Below, piece by piece: positions 44,297 to 57,149 of a DNA stretch of 64,000 nt; position 1 is the first letter of the stretch; each line of letters starts with the position of its first letter. Source of the DNA: Vandiemenella viatica (lineage: Eukaryota > Arthropoda > Insecta > Orthoptera > Morabidae); NCBI GenBank assembly GCA_031002005.1, contig JARYHS010008074.1, positions 13,338,924 to 13,402,923 on the forward strand, given 5' to 3'. A program made the translations under genes and the position numbers. The notes under the pieces were generated by a model, which did no database searches, had not been told where the DNA came from, and saw nothing but the letters and a program-made list of their open reading frames with translations.

Positions 44297-46280
44297 CTTA
44301 AACAGTTCACATAAATAATTCGAGGTCTTTTAAGTAATTTCAGGATTTAAAAAGTAGACAAATATAAAGGAAATAAACTAATCTTTCAGTGTTAATAGGC
44401 TTTAAGCAGTTTCAGTCCGTAAAATATGAGATATCAGTGAAGAAACAGGCACCGGTAAACCGATAAAATTGTTCAACTTTTCGGAATTAATTCTAACACT
44501 TATAAACCATTTCAAAAGCGCTAAGAGCAAGTAAATGATAGTAAACACACATAAGTAATTTCCTAAACACATTTAAAGACATTTTACTGACCTTCTGTCT
44601 GCTAATCCAATCACAAAGTAACTTGCTATAGACACTGCACATATAAAATGCTTCTACGCTGATTTTAAACACTGTCACACGGTGTAAAGTAGCTAATAAA
44701 ATAAAACAGCAATAAAGAGAAGTAAATTCACCTAAATCTTGTAGTTCCCAACCGTTTAAGTATTTTTATATATAATCTGAACACGTAAAATAGAATACCC
44801 AACTTTAACATTTTTTCATTTAAAAGCATACTTAAATTCCGAGTTAAAAAGTAGTTTGCCTTAACAATCCATTCTTCTAGTTTCATACATATTAATTTCA
44901 CGTCATTTAAAGCCATAGAACCGATGTTATGAATTTTCTAAAAACACTCTGTAACAACCCACGTGTAAATAACTAAACAATTTATTGTGTCTCAGATATG
45001 GCACTTACAAAGATGAAGTAAACTCTAAAATACACAGTTTAATTTAGGCTACACATTGATAATTTTTCCGGCTTGATAATCCAAATAACTTCAGAGTTAT
45101 ACCATAAAACATAAATAATAATTACAACTGATTGTTACAGATTACTGGTTTTACCATAACTCAACAGATTTAAACAAAGTTTATATTTAGGGAGAGACTA
45201 AAATCGGGAATAATATTTTAAGCCTAATTTCAAGTTAATATTTAAAGCCAATTTTAAAAAGGTAACAAAACATTGACTAACGCGGTAGGTCTTCTAACAC
45301 ATCCATATTTGGTAATTTTTTGGAGACAGGCGTGATCACGTGACCGAGTCTATATAAGTCAGGTGAGAGATGACGAGACAGTCTCGGCTGGAAAATCTCG
45401 TAGTGACAACATGTAACTTCTCGTGTAGTGAATTCAATGTTAGCGGTATGGAGAGAGTGGTGGATGTCGGGAAGTCTCTGACGTCATGGTAGGTCACGAG
45501 TCTACAACCATCCTAACCACTCGTTAGTGGCGGCCATTTTTTGAAAGTTGGAACCATACTCATTTCGAGCTTTCAGTTTCTGGACATGTAAATTTCAATT
45601 CAGTTTCGGGGGTTTTTTCATGCGGTTTTGCTCTGATTTCTCAACCTGTGATGTTTGGTGAAGATTAATATCCAATTGCCGTGCTAACTGTGACATGTAA
45701 TATTTACGTGAAAATTCTGAGAATATATAATCCAGTGATTCAACTTGTGACTTTCATTTATACAATAGCACCTTTCTTACAGGCGGTTGAAAACTGTAAG
45801 TGGCGACTGTGGTCAATTTTAACAGTTAGCATAAGTATTTCAACACGGTTACAGAACTTTCTTGTGGACTTAGAATATTTTGGAAGACAAACTGGTTCAG
45901 GTGACTTAGTCGATACCAACCCCCAGTATACCGCTTGTCCCTGACACCCGGCAATGGGAAATGTTGATGTAGAGTGAAGTTTCATCTTTAGTGACCAGGA
46001 ATCAATCTGATAGTAGGGATGTGAGGACTATTTAAAGGCCCTCTAAGAAGTTGGTGGACGTATCTCTGACATGTGTTGTGGGGTGCTGGATGAAAGTTGG
46101 TATATGTTAGTCATCAGATGCAAAAATGTACTCCTTGGGATACCCATAGGCAGGACTTGGGACATCCAGCTATGCCCACCTTCTGTATCTTGTACAGAAG
46201 GGGTCTGGGGGATCCTTGGGTTCAGGAGGGAAATGAGTAGTGTGAGAGACCCTTTATAGCCCAGGCATTTTAGGTTTAAC
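44297..46280. other. AT-rich intronic stretch with a third promoter-like module
   Basis: 44300-45290 is AT-rich non-coding. At 45350-45360 TCTATATAAGTC follows GATCACGTGACC; then GACAGTCTCGGCTGG about 25 bp on. This could be an LTR-like promoter. 45750-46280 has two neighbouring minus-strand open frames (FPIAGCQGQAVYWGLVSTKS; LLNPRIPQTPSVQDTEGGHS) that I cannot assign. Confidence 0.35.
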
Positions 46281-46985
46281 CTAAAAAAAAATACTGTAGA
46301 GCTGAAATTTGGCACAGACGTTCCTTAGTACCTTAGAAACAAGTACTAAAAAGTCCCCACCTCTAGGGTGTCCGCGTCACAGTTTTTGTTAGGTCAAAAA
46401 GGCTTAAATAGGGATTGAGTGCCAAATCAGTATAAACTCGTTGTAAAATTTAAAATGTCAGACTCAGTAACATTTTATTGCACCCTGGGTAATTAGGATA
46501 GACTAACCACTGCATAAAAGTATAATATCGGCACTATTATTATTTAAAAGTAATTGTCACATTTTATCATGAAGGCAGTACGAAACATAACTTTTTTTTT
46601 CAATTTCTCTGCATTGTGGAAAAACTGTCAAAGTTACCAGGTCGGGACCTATGATAAGAGTTGTAGTACATATTTTCAGCATTAAAATGGTATATCGTTG
46701 ATCCCTCTGCGACATATGGTTGTCGAGATACACGTTGAAACAAGCACACGTGAGTCAACGCTTGTCCGAGAGCTCCGCACGCCACTCCCCGGCCATTATG
46801 GGTATTAACCTGAAAACAATATAATGTAGACCTGAAAATTGGTACAGATATTACTTACTACCTAAGAATCATTTCTTGAAAAGTCCCCATCTCTGAGGTG
46901 TCCTCTTCATAGTTTTATCAGGGCAAAAGATTTTAATTAGGGTTTAAATGTCATAATGAGTATAAACGTCTTGTAGGTCACATGT
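46281..46985 (+). repeat. Pair of direct repeats of about 175 bp
   Basis: 46281-46460 and 46810-46985 share TAACCTRAAAA, AGAGCTGAAATTTGGCACAG / AGACCTGAAAATTGGTACAG, AAAAGTCCCCACCTCT, GGTGTCC and CAGTATAAAC / GAGTATAAAC in order. The 350 bp between them is unrelated. Origin unknown. Confidence 0.6.
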
Positions 46986-47049
46986 TTCCTCTCATTAACT
47001 TTGGTGAGCATTTAATATAATTTATCCTACTATTCAATATAAATATCAC

Positions 47050-48060
47050 TTCATGACATTTCTTGCTCCTGCATTGTTGCTCAAAGCAATAGGTAGTGAA
47101 ATAGGTTGTGGATTTGGTGTTGGTGTGAGAGTAGAACCAAACGAATTTTGATGAGTGGGTATTACTGAAGAAGATGGGTCAGATTATGAAAATATCATCT
47201 ATGTCACACAGCTGGTTGTACAAAATCATTTTGAAGAATTGCTTCTTTCAATCTACGCGGCAAATGATGGTATAGGAGGGTGCCATGTGATTGTCCATAG
47301 CAGTGTCTCTACTTGATGGTTGATTTGGGAATTGGAAGGAGAAGTAGATCCTGGAGTGAAACTGATATGAGGAAGGCAGTGTTGGGTATAATGTGTCTGG
47401 GGCATATGTTCAGACAGTGTTTGAAGGCAGTAAGTCTCTGGCAGTGGGGATGGTTACTGTAGTGATAGGTGACCAGAAAAGAATCTTCTAGTGGGTTTGG
47501 GGACTGTTGACAAATGCTCTAGGCAGTGACGAGTATCTTCAACACAGGTTAGGATAGCATTAGTTGTTGGGCTAAAAAGGCAGAAATTCATCCCGTGGAC
47601 AACCAATACGCAGCAATTGTATGGTATCTAGGATATTCCACTCTATGGATTTTGGGCAGAATATATAAGGTTAGATTCCAGGAATCTTAAAAGTAAGGAT
47701 AGAACCGGAGTGTGGTCGAGTTTGAGATATGAATGAATTTCCGGGTAGATCGAGTTGGTGGTATCTGTTGTGCAGTACATCGAGAGTTTCAGCATTGAAG
47801 TTGCAGTTGTTATTGCCTATGAAAGTTGTAGTTAAGCCCTTGTCAACTGGGAGACAAGTGATTTTTTGATAGTTCTCTCATGGCCTGCTACTATGATATT
47901 CAGGTTATTTGAGTGGAGTATTGATTCAGGAATGGAGGTAATTATAGAGCAGTAAGGAAAGGGAAGACTAGTGTGGCAGGAATGGAGTGGATCCAATTGA
48001 GATAGAGGTAGAACTTCTTTGTTGTTGGGCTCCAAGTTGTTGCCAAGTTATTACAACAAA
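47050..48060 (-). repeat. Unclassified interspersed repeat, copy 2
   Basis: Shares ordered blocks with 42830-43140. Minus-strand frames give LSQLDPLHSCHTSLPFPYC and GNSFISQTRPHSGSILTFKI, broken by stops. I do not recognise the protein; position just upstream of a minus-strand Penelope-like element may be coincidental. Confidence 0.45.
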
Positions 48061-48746
48061 TGTGTGAGGGTGAGAATATATAATAAAATGGCAGACATAA
48101 TAGTGCCTTGTATTAAAGTGGTATTGCAGTATACACATTTATTCACATTTATTGATTAATTCTGTATTTTCTGCCCTATTTCCCACCAATTCAGCTGCAT
48201 AAGAAAACTTGATTCTGTTTGTATACATCTTTTGTCATTCTTCTATAGTGACATCAAATATTCTACACCCATTATCACTTTATGAATTACTGACATCTAG
48301 ATATCTCCCCCCCCCCCCCTCCCCCGACCCTGTCTCCACCTCAGAGCATGTCTCTATTTCAGAGGCAAATTTACCTTTACCATTTCCTTGCTTCAAATCT
48401 CACAAAACACTGGTCACATTTCCTATTCCTCCATTCCTGTATTTCATCAAACATTCTACCTAATGCCTTACTTCAAAATTCCCTTATTCATATGACAAGT
48501 TATCAGTTAAAATTTTAGTATTTTCAATAACAACTTCATTTTTTGCATTAATTATGAAATTGAGACTGCTGTATCAAATGAACACCATGACTAGTATTAT
48601 TTCCCATTGATACTGAACATATTTTACTGCTGCATTGCATTTTTATTCTACTAACTACACAACTGAGTTTATTTAAACTGTTGTCTTTATATTTAAAATA
48701 TCCTACCAGATCTAGAATCATAAGACTCTCTTGAACACTATTTCAG

Positions 48747-48927
48747 GCATTAAACTGGATAAAGAAGAAGGAAGAAAAAAGTAACTTGAAAATTGTAACC
48801 TTCAGTGATTCTGATTTCTTGAAACAACTTGAAATGGCTATCAAATATGGTTTTCCAATCTTGTTTCAAGATGTGGATGATTATATAGATCCAGTTATTG
48901 ATGATATTATACAGAAGAACATAAAAG
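48747..48927 (+). CDS. Dnah10: Dynein heavy chain exon F: AAA5
   Basis: A 181-nt exon starts in phase 0 after TATTTCAG and ends in phase 1 (one G of a valine codon) before GTTTGG. It encodes [39 protein letters not shown] and [14 protein letters not shown]. These are the AAA5 blocks W-I-K, F-L-x-x-L-E-x-x-I-x-x-G-x-P and D-P-x-x-x-x, in family order. Completing the codon with TT from exon G gives V, giving NIK-V as expected. A Penelope-like insertion begins only 53 bp after the donor. Confidence 0.93.
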
Positions 48928-48980
48928 GTTTGGTCTCACTATTACTTTCTCAAACGAATATCTTATATTACTTATAAATT

Positions 48981-50536
48981 ATAGGTAACAATGAAAGGAA
49001 AGATATTCCACGAGGCAATATTTACATTGAAAGGACAGGTAAAATACACCCAACACTCACCAAAATTGAAGGGAGGCGGGCAGCAGCAACACAAACCCCT
49101 TTTTCAAGTTAACAAAGGTTGAACGCAGTCACTAATAGAAAGCAATGGACCGTCCGAGGTGCGGGGGGGGGGGGGGGGGGCAACGTAATATAACTGCGAA
49201 TATAAGAAAGATTAAAATGGTTGAAAAAATAATGGTATTAAAAAATATAAATAAAAATATAATTGAAATTTTTTTGAAAAATATATGAATCTGTTGTGCT
49301 GGCCAGTGATGGGTGTATAGGGTGAGAATGGAAGATACTAACAGAAATTAAAACCTGGGGGTAGTCTAGTCTGCAGGATGTGTTGATATGCCAATTCCCA
49401 CCTGCAGAGTTCAGATTGGGAGGTAGTGTCTGGAAGTACCCTAATGGCTCTGACTGTGAAGCAGTTATTAAGGTCACGGGTGTTGTGAGTACTGGCATGG
49501 TGAGCAACAGGGAGGTCCAGGTTTTGGGGGTAAACTGTTTGTCTGTGACCATTCATTCTGATGGATAATGAGTTGAGGTCAAGCCAATGTAGGAACTTGG
49601 ACAGTAGAGGCAGGTAAGCTGGTAAATGAGATGGATGGTTGTACAAGTGGTGTGACCTATAATGGGGTAGGTTTCACCAGTAGTAGAGTTGCTATAGGTA
49701 ATGGTAGGCAGATTTATACTGCAAATTTTGCAAGGTGGTCTCTTACAAGTGAAGGATCCAAATGGTGGTATAGGAGTATCGGAGGTTTGATATTTATGTA
49801 CAAGAATGTTTTTTAGATTAGGCCGTCTGCTGAACGTGACTCGGGGTGTGGTGGGAAGGATAGTGGGAAGAATGCGGCACTTTTCAGGAAAGGATCCAAG
49901 AAAGTCATAGCCCAAATGAAGAATTTGGTTTAGCGATTCTAGGCCAGGAAAAAACTTTGTGAGAAACACAGGGTTCTGGTTGGCTTTAGGTTGTTTGTGT
50001 CGGTGTGGGGGACAGTCTCTGACTCTTGATAGCTGTTTTTGAACTAGTTCTGGAGGATAATTGCAGTTTATTAGTGCCTGGGGTCAGGTGTAGAAAGTAA
50101 AGGACTCATGATCAGAGCAGATGCGTTTGCCTCGAATGGCTAGGCTGTATGGAATGGAACGTTTTGTATGATATGGATTGCAGCTATCAAAATGGAGATA
50201 TTGTTGTAGGTTAGTGGGTTTTATGTGGACAGAGGTGTTTCAGTGACCATTCTGTACAGAGATGTCTACATCCAGAAAAGTGATGTCAGTCTGAGAGTGG
50301 ACCATTTTAATCTTTCATATATTATCGTTGCTCCCCCCACCAGCTCCGACGGTCTATTGCGTTCTACTAGTGGCTGCGTCAAACGCAAGTCTTGCCTCTG
50401 TTAACTTGGAAAAGGGGTTTCCACCCGAAATATTGTATTTTCTTTGTTTGTGTGTTGTTTTGTGTTGCTGCTGCCCTCCTCCCTTCATCTTTGGTGAGTG
50501 TTGAGTGTATTTTGCCTGTCCTTTCAATGTAATTAA
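48981..50536 (-). mobile_element. Penelope-like element with terminal inverted segments
   Basis: The outer segments 49012-49230 and about 50305-50530 are reverse complements: ACATTGAAAGGACAGG, CAACACTCACCAAA, GAAGGGAGG and GGCAGCAGCAACACAA at left; the same words inverted at right. TTATAAATT at 48972-48980 and 50537-50545 may be the target-site duplication. The right end carries CTTGGAAAAGGGGTTTCC and CACCCGAAATATTG (50401-50435), a decayed hammerhead-like core; the left end has lost the GAAA half. It lies 53 bp past the exon F donor. Confidence 0.75.
49238..49969 (-). pseudogene. Penelope-like GIY-YIG endonuclease pseudogene
   Basis: Reads FTCKRPPCKICSINL, HTTCTTIHLIYQLTCLYCPS, SYIGLTSTHYPSE; after a frame change LSIRMNGHRQTVYPQNLDLP, VAHHASTHN, FTVRAIRVLPDTT and SELCRWELAYQHILQTRLPP. 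This is the cysteine-rich GIY-YIG type (K-P-P-C-K-x-C; I-Y-L-L-x-C-x-x-C; Y-I-G-x-T; R-M-N-G-H; L-P-V-A-x-H). It is clearly distinct from the nuclease at 26750-27050, so a different Penelope lineage. Broken by frameshifts. Confidence 0.85.
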
Positions 50537-50545
50537 TTATAAATT

Positions 50546-53184
50546 CTTTCTTAATTAATTTGCTTAATCATTTTTGAGGAAATTTAAATTATTATTTTTC
50601 TCTGATAGCCATTAAGATTAACTCTATACGTTCTCCTCATAAACTTTATATCCCAAATGGTAAAGGCATGTTATAGGCTGTAAGGTTTATGTTAATCTTA
50701 TATTCTGTTGGTTTTCTAAGTTTGAAATATGATGCCAGTAATTTAAAATACTGTTCTCACAAAATCTCTCTATCTATTTATTTGTCTCCTTCATTTCTAC
50801 ATATTTATGGCAATGGTGTGAATAATCAAGAAAATAATATTACTTAATATCTTAAAATGTTATTTCTGTTGAGTCTGGGGACAGTTGCAGCAATTTCAGT
50901 GGAGCATTATATAAAATACTGAATATATGAACAATGTTACCACACTTTCTTTATCTTGGTCACCAATCAGTGTTAAGTTTACCAATAAAATGAATTGGAT
51001 TATTACATTATTCACAATACCTGCATTCAATAATTCTGAAAATCATCCACTCCAACTAACAAGATACACAAGTTCATATTATTGGAAACTACCACCTTCA
51101 AGATGCCATGTTGCATTACAAATCAACATATACAGCAAACACACTTCCACTTACTCCTGAAATTATTTATAAATTTCCCTCTAAAACTGAAAATTCAAAT
51201 TGTATTTAACAAGACTAAACTGATCCTCATCATTGCAATTTCAGTACTTCTTGTGAAACAGACTTGGACTAAATTTCTCCAATGACACTTTATGACAGAC
51301 TGAATAGCAGAAGGTCCAATGCCGGTTACCCATGCGTTTTCCATACATCCATTGGGGGTCTCATCTAACTGGCCACAGAAATCACACACCCTGAAATAAG
51401 TAACCAATTGTATCCGAAAATTGCCAGGACATGCTTGCTTCAGGAATACAGTTTAGCTTATCATATAGATCAACAAAAAAGCCCCCCCAATATAAATTAG
51501 CTGTTCTTTTTTATTTTATATTATATTACTTTTGAGAAAAAGTGCATATCAAAGCAAAAAGAAAAACACCTTGTACCAAGTGCCGCATATAATTAACCAT
51601 AAGCAATAGCTTTGCCAATACAGCTGGTGATCATTTCCAAACACATTTATACCAATTAATGTAAAATTGCTAGCAATATTTCATGATAACATATGAATTT
51701 ATTGATATGCTGTTATAGGAAATCTAATGCAGCCTGTAAGTTTTCATGAATTCAGTAGAAAAAAATGTACTTCGGAACAGTGATAGCTAGAAGAATTTTT
51801 TATTTTGTTCCAGGCTGCATTCAAACATAAACTGCCCAAAAATCAAACGAGCTTAAGTTATCAATAAACACCAAATTCTACATGTCTTATGCTGAAACAA
51901 AGTGTGTGATTATTCATTATGTTACAAGCTACAAATCAACTTAATCAGCTGTGTTGTTCTGATTTTAGCATTTGGAAACACACAAAATGTGGTAAACAGT
52001 GGAATGTATTAAAACAACAGCTTCATGTGTAGATATTTCATGCTTATCCTGTGACATGTAGGAAATGTTTGGAAGAGTTTTATTAGCTTTTTTGACCATA
52101 CTATTTTGTAACCAAATGTTATTGCTGCAAGGTATGCCTGAAGTATTTAAAAATAAACATGTCATTTAAATAAATTCAGTTATTTTACACATTTTGCTTG
52201 CTCGTGTACTAACTGATACGATAAATTGTTTTGGTCAGGTTCCAGTTTAATTGCAATAATATGCCTGGACGAGCAATGATGCCAAGCCACGTGTTAAAAT
52301 ACTGTCTAATTTGTTTCCCTAACCTGTCTCCCATAATAACAATATCTGCCTCACTACATGCTGTAAAATATTTGGAATTTTTGTTCTTACTCCCCATTTC
52401 ACCTCTAACACCAAATGAAGTTCAGTAATTCTATCTTCGTGATGTGACAGCTGGCACGGACTCAAAAAATAATTAATTAATGTAAAAATTTCAAAAAAAA
52501 AAGTAATGTAAAACATTGTCCATTTAGATTTAATTTCTTCTAAACAAAGTATAAAATTATTTTAAAATTTTTAGTGTGCTCTTTTTCAAGGTGGTTTTTA
52601 TGTTTTTCAAACAACTATTTTATTTTGTACAGAATGTTTAAATTGTTTATGATTTCATTGGGAGATTTTATGATAACCGTGGCACAGCAGGATTCTGATG
52701 TACTGTAACTCAGCAAGACAATTTGAAAGCAAAGGATAAAATACACAGAGGCATTACAATGAGCGACCTACTAAGTAATGTAAAGGTAACATCTCATTTC
52801 TCTTGAACATTGCTGCGCTTACTTAAATCACAAAAATCAAACCCTTTCTAAGCCTTTTTTTTATTTTACTTCGCACACTAATTACCTCTACGAATTAGTA
52901 CAGTTAATTTTTCAGATAGCTTTTCTACTATTTCATAAACTACATTACAATAAAATATGAATGACTCTCAGACATCAGTATGAAAACCGAGAAAACAGAT
53001 GAAGTTTTAAGAAGTCCTTTAGAATTCATGCTTCTCGACGTTAATATTTGGTGATAGAATAAAGTCGATAAAGAATTTTTACACATACCAAAGCACATGC
53101 ACGCGCTGCAGTGGGCAAATGCTAGTATATGTATATATATCTTATTTATTCTGTAATAATTATGAATTATTTATATCTCCTTAG
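50546..53184. other. Intron sequence between exons F and G
   Basis: AT-rich. No coding segment, no transposon motif recognised; the short open frames at 50927-52500 have no signature. The pyrimidine-rich acceptor of exon G starts about 53170. Confidence 0.5.
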
Positions 53185-53339
53185 TTGAGAGTGGGCGGAC
53201 ATTTGTGATGCTTGGTGACAAGGATGTGGATTATGACCCCAAGTTCCGTATGTACCTCACCACGAAGCTGTCTAATCCATCATTTAACCCTGCTGTTTAT
53301 GCAAAGGCTGCAGTAATCAACTATACTGTCACAGTATCG
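53185..53339 (+). CDS. Dnah10: Dynein heavy chain exon G: AAA5
   Basis: A 155-nt exon follows a CTCCTTAG acceptor and has a consensus GTAAGT donor; the first two bases complete the valine codon from exon F and the end is in phase 0. It encodes [18 protein letters not shown], then [17 protein letters not shown] and VINYTVTVS. The blocks match the dynein pattern G-D-x-x-V-D/E-Y-x-x-x-F-x-x-Y-L-x-T-K-L-x-N-P followed by the N-Y/F-T-V-T strand that precedes GLEDQLL. No disruption is visible. Confidence 0.93.
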
Positions 53340-54650
53340 GTAAGTCACTGTACCTCGAATAGTAATCATTTGTTTTGAAAATTGTTATTCTTATACTACT
53401 GTAGTTGGATATTATTTCTTGCTAAGCAGCATAGCACAAGATATTGACAACATTTACTATGTTGTACTACAATATGTCGTTAACAAATTTCAGTATGTAC
53501 TTAGAATGATGTTACATACAAAAGGGAAACAAAAAATTTTAATATACAGAAGAACAAATTAGATAAATTTGTAATGCCAAGTGCTAGAATCACAACCCAG
53601 CGTAGAAAGCCATTGGCTATGGGTATAGGAGTTCATGTACATTATTTGTGTTCTCATCACCTTGCTCTCATTTAAGGAAAGCAGTTTTTCCCCCTTTTTA
53701 AATGTATGTATATTCTGTGTTCTACTGCTGAGGAATAATTACTATGTTTCATGTGTAGTTGTTGTCAGGTATCTTATAAATTTTGTAACTACGTAACAAA
53801 ATTTGTTCTCAGAACCACGAGTTAGATTGAACAATATTGCATATCATTTATAATGTCAGAGTCTATGTTAATTCAAGCTAGAAATCAGGTGTTTACAGTT
53901 TTTAAGATAGTATTTTCAATTGCAACATTCTCAAGCATTCGCCTGGAGTGATATTCATAATAAATTGAGGAAAAAAATTAGAAACTTTAAGTTCACACAG
54001 TGATGATTTTTGAATATGTATATCTGATTAAAGCTACTTTCAATCTGATAACTTTAATAACTTCTGAAATATGAATTAGTTAGATTCTGTTTTTAGATTA
54101 TGAATTTTATTTCATCATTTTGATAATAGTAAACATGCTTTGCTTGATAGTAAATGAAAGAGTAGCCATTTGGGAGTAAAATAAAATTTATTTCAGTTTA
54201 GTAACAACAAAATTGTGAAAGTTATTAATAGATCTTGTAATCACATCAAAATAATTTTTTTATGGAGAAACTATTAAAGCTACAGAAATTTTTTATAAGG
54301 ATTCAAGTTGACATTTTTTTAATATCTAACGATTCTCAAAATTTCAGAAAGCTAGGAACATTTTTTAACGTTCAAGGTCAAGATATACGATGTGAGTTTA
54401 TACCAATCTGATAAGTTATCGGAAGATTCTCGTGTGAAGCGGATGTTTTGTAGATTCCCATCGCCAGTGAGCTTAAATACCCGTCCAGAATTTTCCTCGC
54501 ACTCACTCACACAGTCACATTCTCCCATTCTTCCAGCAACAGTGAGTACGACACCATGTAGATCTGTCAGCCAGCAAGTTTCATATCGAGCACTACGGTG
54601 CAACCGTGTTATTTTGGCGCTATGAAGGCTCGCTTGTTCTTCAGTTAGAA
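53340..54650. other. Intron sequence after exon G
   Basis: AT-rich except for 54360-54630, which is of more complex composition with open frames on both strands but no motif I know. No gene claimed. Confidence 0.4.
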
Positions 54651-54654
54651 AGTA

Positions 54655-54830
54655 ACCATTAGTTCTGAAGGATAATTATGGGACATAATGAAGTGTGTCA
54701 CGATGTTTAAGTAAAGTGTAAAGAAGACTTGGTCAGAGTAGATTGATCTTTCATGAGTGGCTAGGCTGTAGGAAACAGAGGATTTTGTGTGATACAGGTC
54801 GCAGCAGTCAAGGTGTAGGTATTGAGCGTG
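54655..54830 (-). mobile_element. Penelope-like element scrap
   Basis: GTTCTGAAGGATAATTATGG, GGTCAGAGTAGATTGATC, GAGTGGCTAGGCTGTA and TTTTGTGTGATACAGGTCGC align in order with 50045-50195 of the element at 48981-50536. Too short for a peptide. Confidence 0.6.
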
Positions 54831-57149
54831 TAATGCTGTTATTTTGCTTTGTATGGCACTTAGTTTTTTACATGGATTTACCATCTGTATTGTAGAAAAG
54901 AAACTTTCATTTTGTTATGCTAAGTGCTGTTACTCAAAAGATATTCTGCATTTGGAATTAGCACAAAAGTTTGTGAGTGTTACTGTTCACTCAGCAACAA
55001 ATAGTTATCGCTATCAATGTTTCAGTTGGCTTTAAATCTACTGCACTCAGTTTAATGATTTAATTTGACTAATTGTGTCTTTATTCTGCCACACAATAGT
55101 AAAAAATGACACACACCAAAATATTGAATTGAAACAATTGTTTTTCATGATTCTAACATTGTTTGCAATTCTTTGATTAGCCATCCTCAAACAACAGTAT
55201 GTAAGAGTAAAATTATCTCCTGATTGCAAGAATTGCATGCATGTGCACCCGCACACACACACACACACACACAATATCTCCAATGCGAAATCTCTCTTAC
55301 TTACCTACACTGCAGCAAAGATTCTTAATACTAAACTTAATAATACAACAGCAGAGACTAAATACACACCTCTCATATGAATCTCTGTGGCCATAACTGT
55401 TCCATGAAAAATGCAATATCTATAAATTATTTATACAGTCAACAATTAATATCTACATCATAAATTTATCATGTTTCTTTGCCAGCTTTTGTAATATATT
55501 TTTGGTGCACTCCCTTTTTGAAGATATTTTTTCTCTTCCACAGTTATTTGTTAGGCATGCTTTTTTCTTTCATGTGATATGTTTTAGTTAGCTCGATTCA
55601 AGAGTGTTTAGATTTTTTCTTTCTGCATTTTATTATTAGAAGACTATGATCAACATCAGCTCCTAGATTTACTTTAAACCCTATTATTTTCCTTCTAAAT
55701 ATCTCTTTAGCAGTGGTATAATCTACCTGATATTTACATATATCCCCTGGAGGTTTATGTGTATAATTTTTTAGTGTTTTAATGACGAGACATAATACTA
55801 CAGTTTTGATGGTAAATGGCATAGCGATGGCTTTCCCGTCATATTATGCCAACTCGGTGTTGTTTGGAACAAATCTTACATAACTTACATAGCTTTCTGT
55901 GTCCAATTCTGGCAATGAAATCCTAAGTCCATATGTACAAAGTCATGGGTAACAGCTAGTAGGAAATATTACCAGCATAGAAAACTCTTGGTATTACAAA
56001 TGTATGTTACTTACACCCATATACGAAGACATGATTGGCAGTAAGAGTTCCATTCTAGATATAATCAATACTATCCCAATGATTTACACATTATTATTTC
56101 AATGTTAGATGAAGAAGATGAAACAAATTACCCAGGCAAATTTTTAAATTCATATAATTTATCAGGTCTTCTTGCTCACAAACTGAATCTCAAATCTGTT
56201 GCTCAAATCATGCGTAGGAGAGATATATAACGACAACTGAGGTACAGTGTGACTAGACTTCTGGTGAAATCAATGCAAAGGAACTTCATCAAGGCCAACA
56301 TCTTGATAATGTACATGTGAAGAAAAAGTATTTATTCCATAAATACCATCAAACTTTCCTTTGAGATATAAGTTCCTGCAATTCCCAATGAACTTGCATT
56401 TTGACATGAAGGTGTGACTTGGAATAAAAGTATCTATTAGTGGGTGGCTATCTCTTCAATTCACAGCATTACCCAGGCATTCTTCCACTTTCATGTAAAG
56501 TTTGATTCTATGGTAGCCACTCCTCACATTGGGCAAGATCCTCTGCAGATTCTCTTTAATGTGAGGCCAGGTTGCATATGTGTTGAAACATTTTGGTTCC
56601 ATAATTTAGGTTTTAGGCATGTATTGTTTATGTATCTGTTTCAAATGCTTCTGTGAAAAGTTTTTTGCAACAATTAAACTCATTGATTCCCACATTAGAA
56701 AAATGGCTTAATGACTGACTTTGAAGACATCTGCATCGTTCACTAGAGAGAAAACCTGCAGAATTTTGAAATTTGTAAGTGAAACAGATTTTTTCATTGA
56801 CACACTACTAAAGAGCCAGAACTTACGTAGTTACTGAAAATTAATATATCAATAATTTTGATATTAGTGACAGTTAAAAATGCAACTAGGCAATTAAAAT
56901 TGGGAAGGGTAGGAAAGTAACACCATCATTAATCTGAATTTAAAACAGTTGGGCTGTAATGAACAAATAAGCAAAAATACACTTTATAGTATTTTAGTAT
57001 AAACTTCACTCATCTATAGACAAGAGACATATGGCAGTTGAGATTAATGATGTGAATGCTTCTGGTACATATAGGAAAATTTTGCTGTTTGACTACTTGG
57101 TTAATAGCTTATCCATAAATTTGTTTATAAAATATTTGTGTTGGTTTAG
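54831..57149. other. Intron sequence before exon H
   Basis: A (CA)n microsatellite lies at 55253-55273. No coding region or named repeat recognised. Confidence 0.45.

Noticed and set aside
49012..50530. DNA transposon (from the inverted ends)
   Set aside because: The inside encodes a Penelope GIY-YIG nuclease and the ends carry Penelope-terminus tags and a hammerhead-like core; inverted terminal segments are known for Penelope-like insertions.
55047..55283. Cysteine-valine repeat protein
   Set aside because: Produced by a (CA)n microsatellite.
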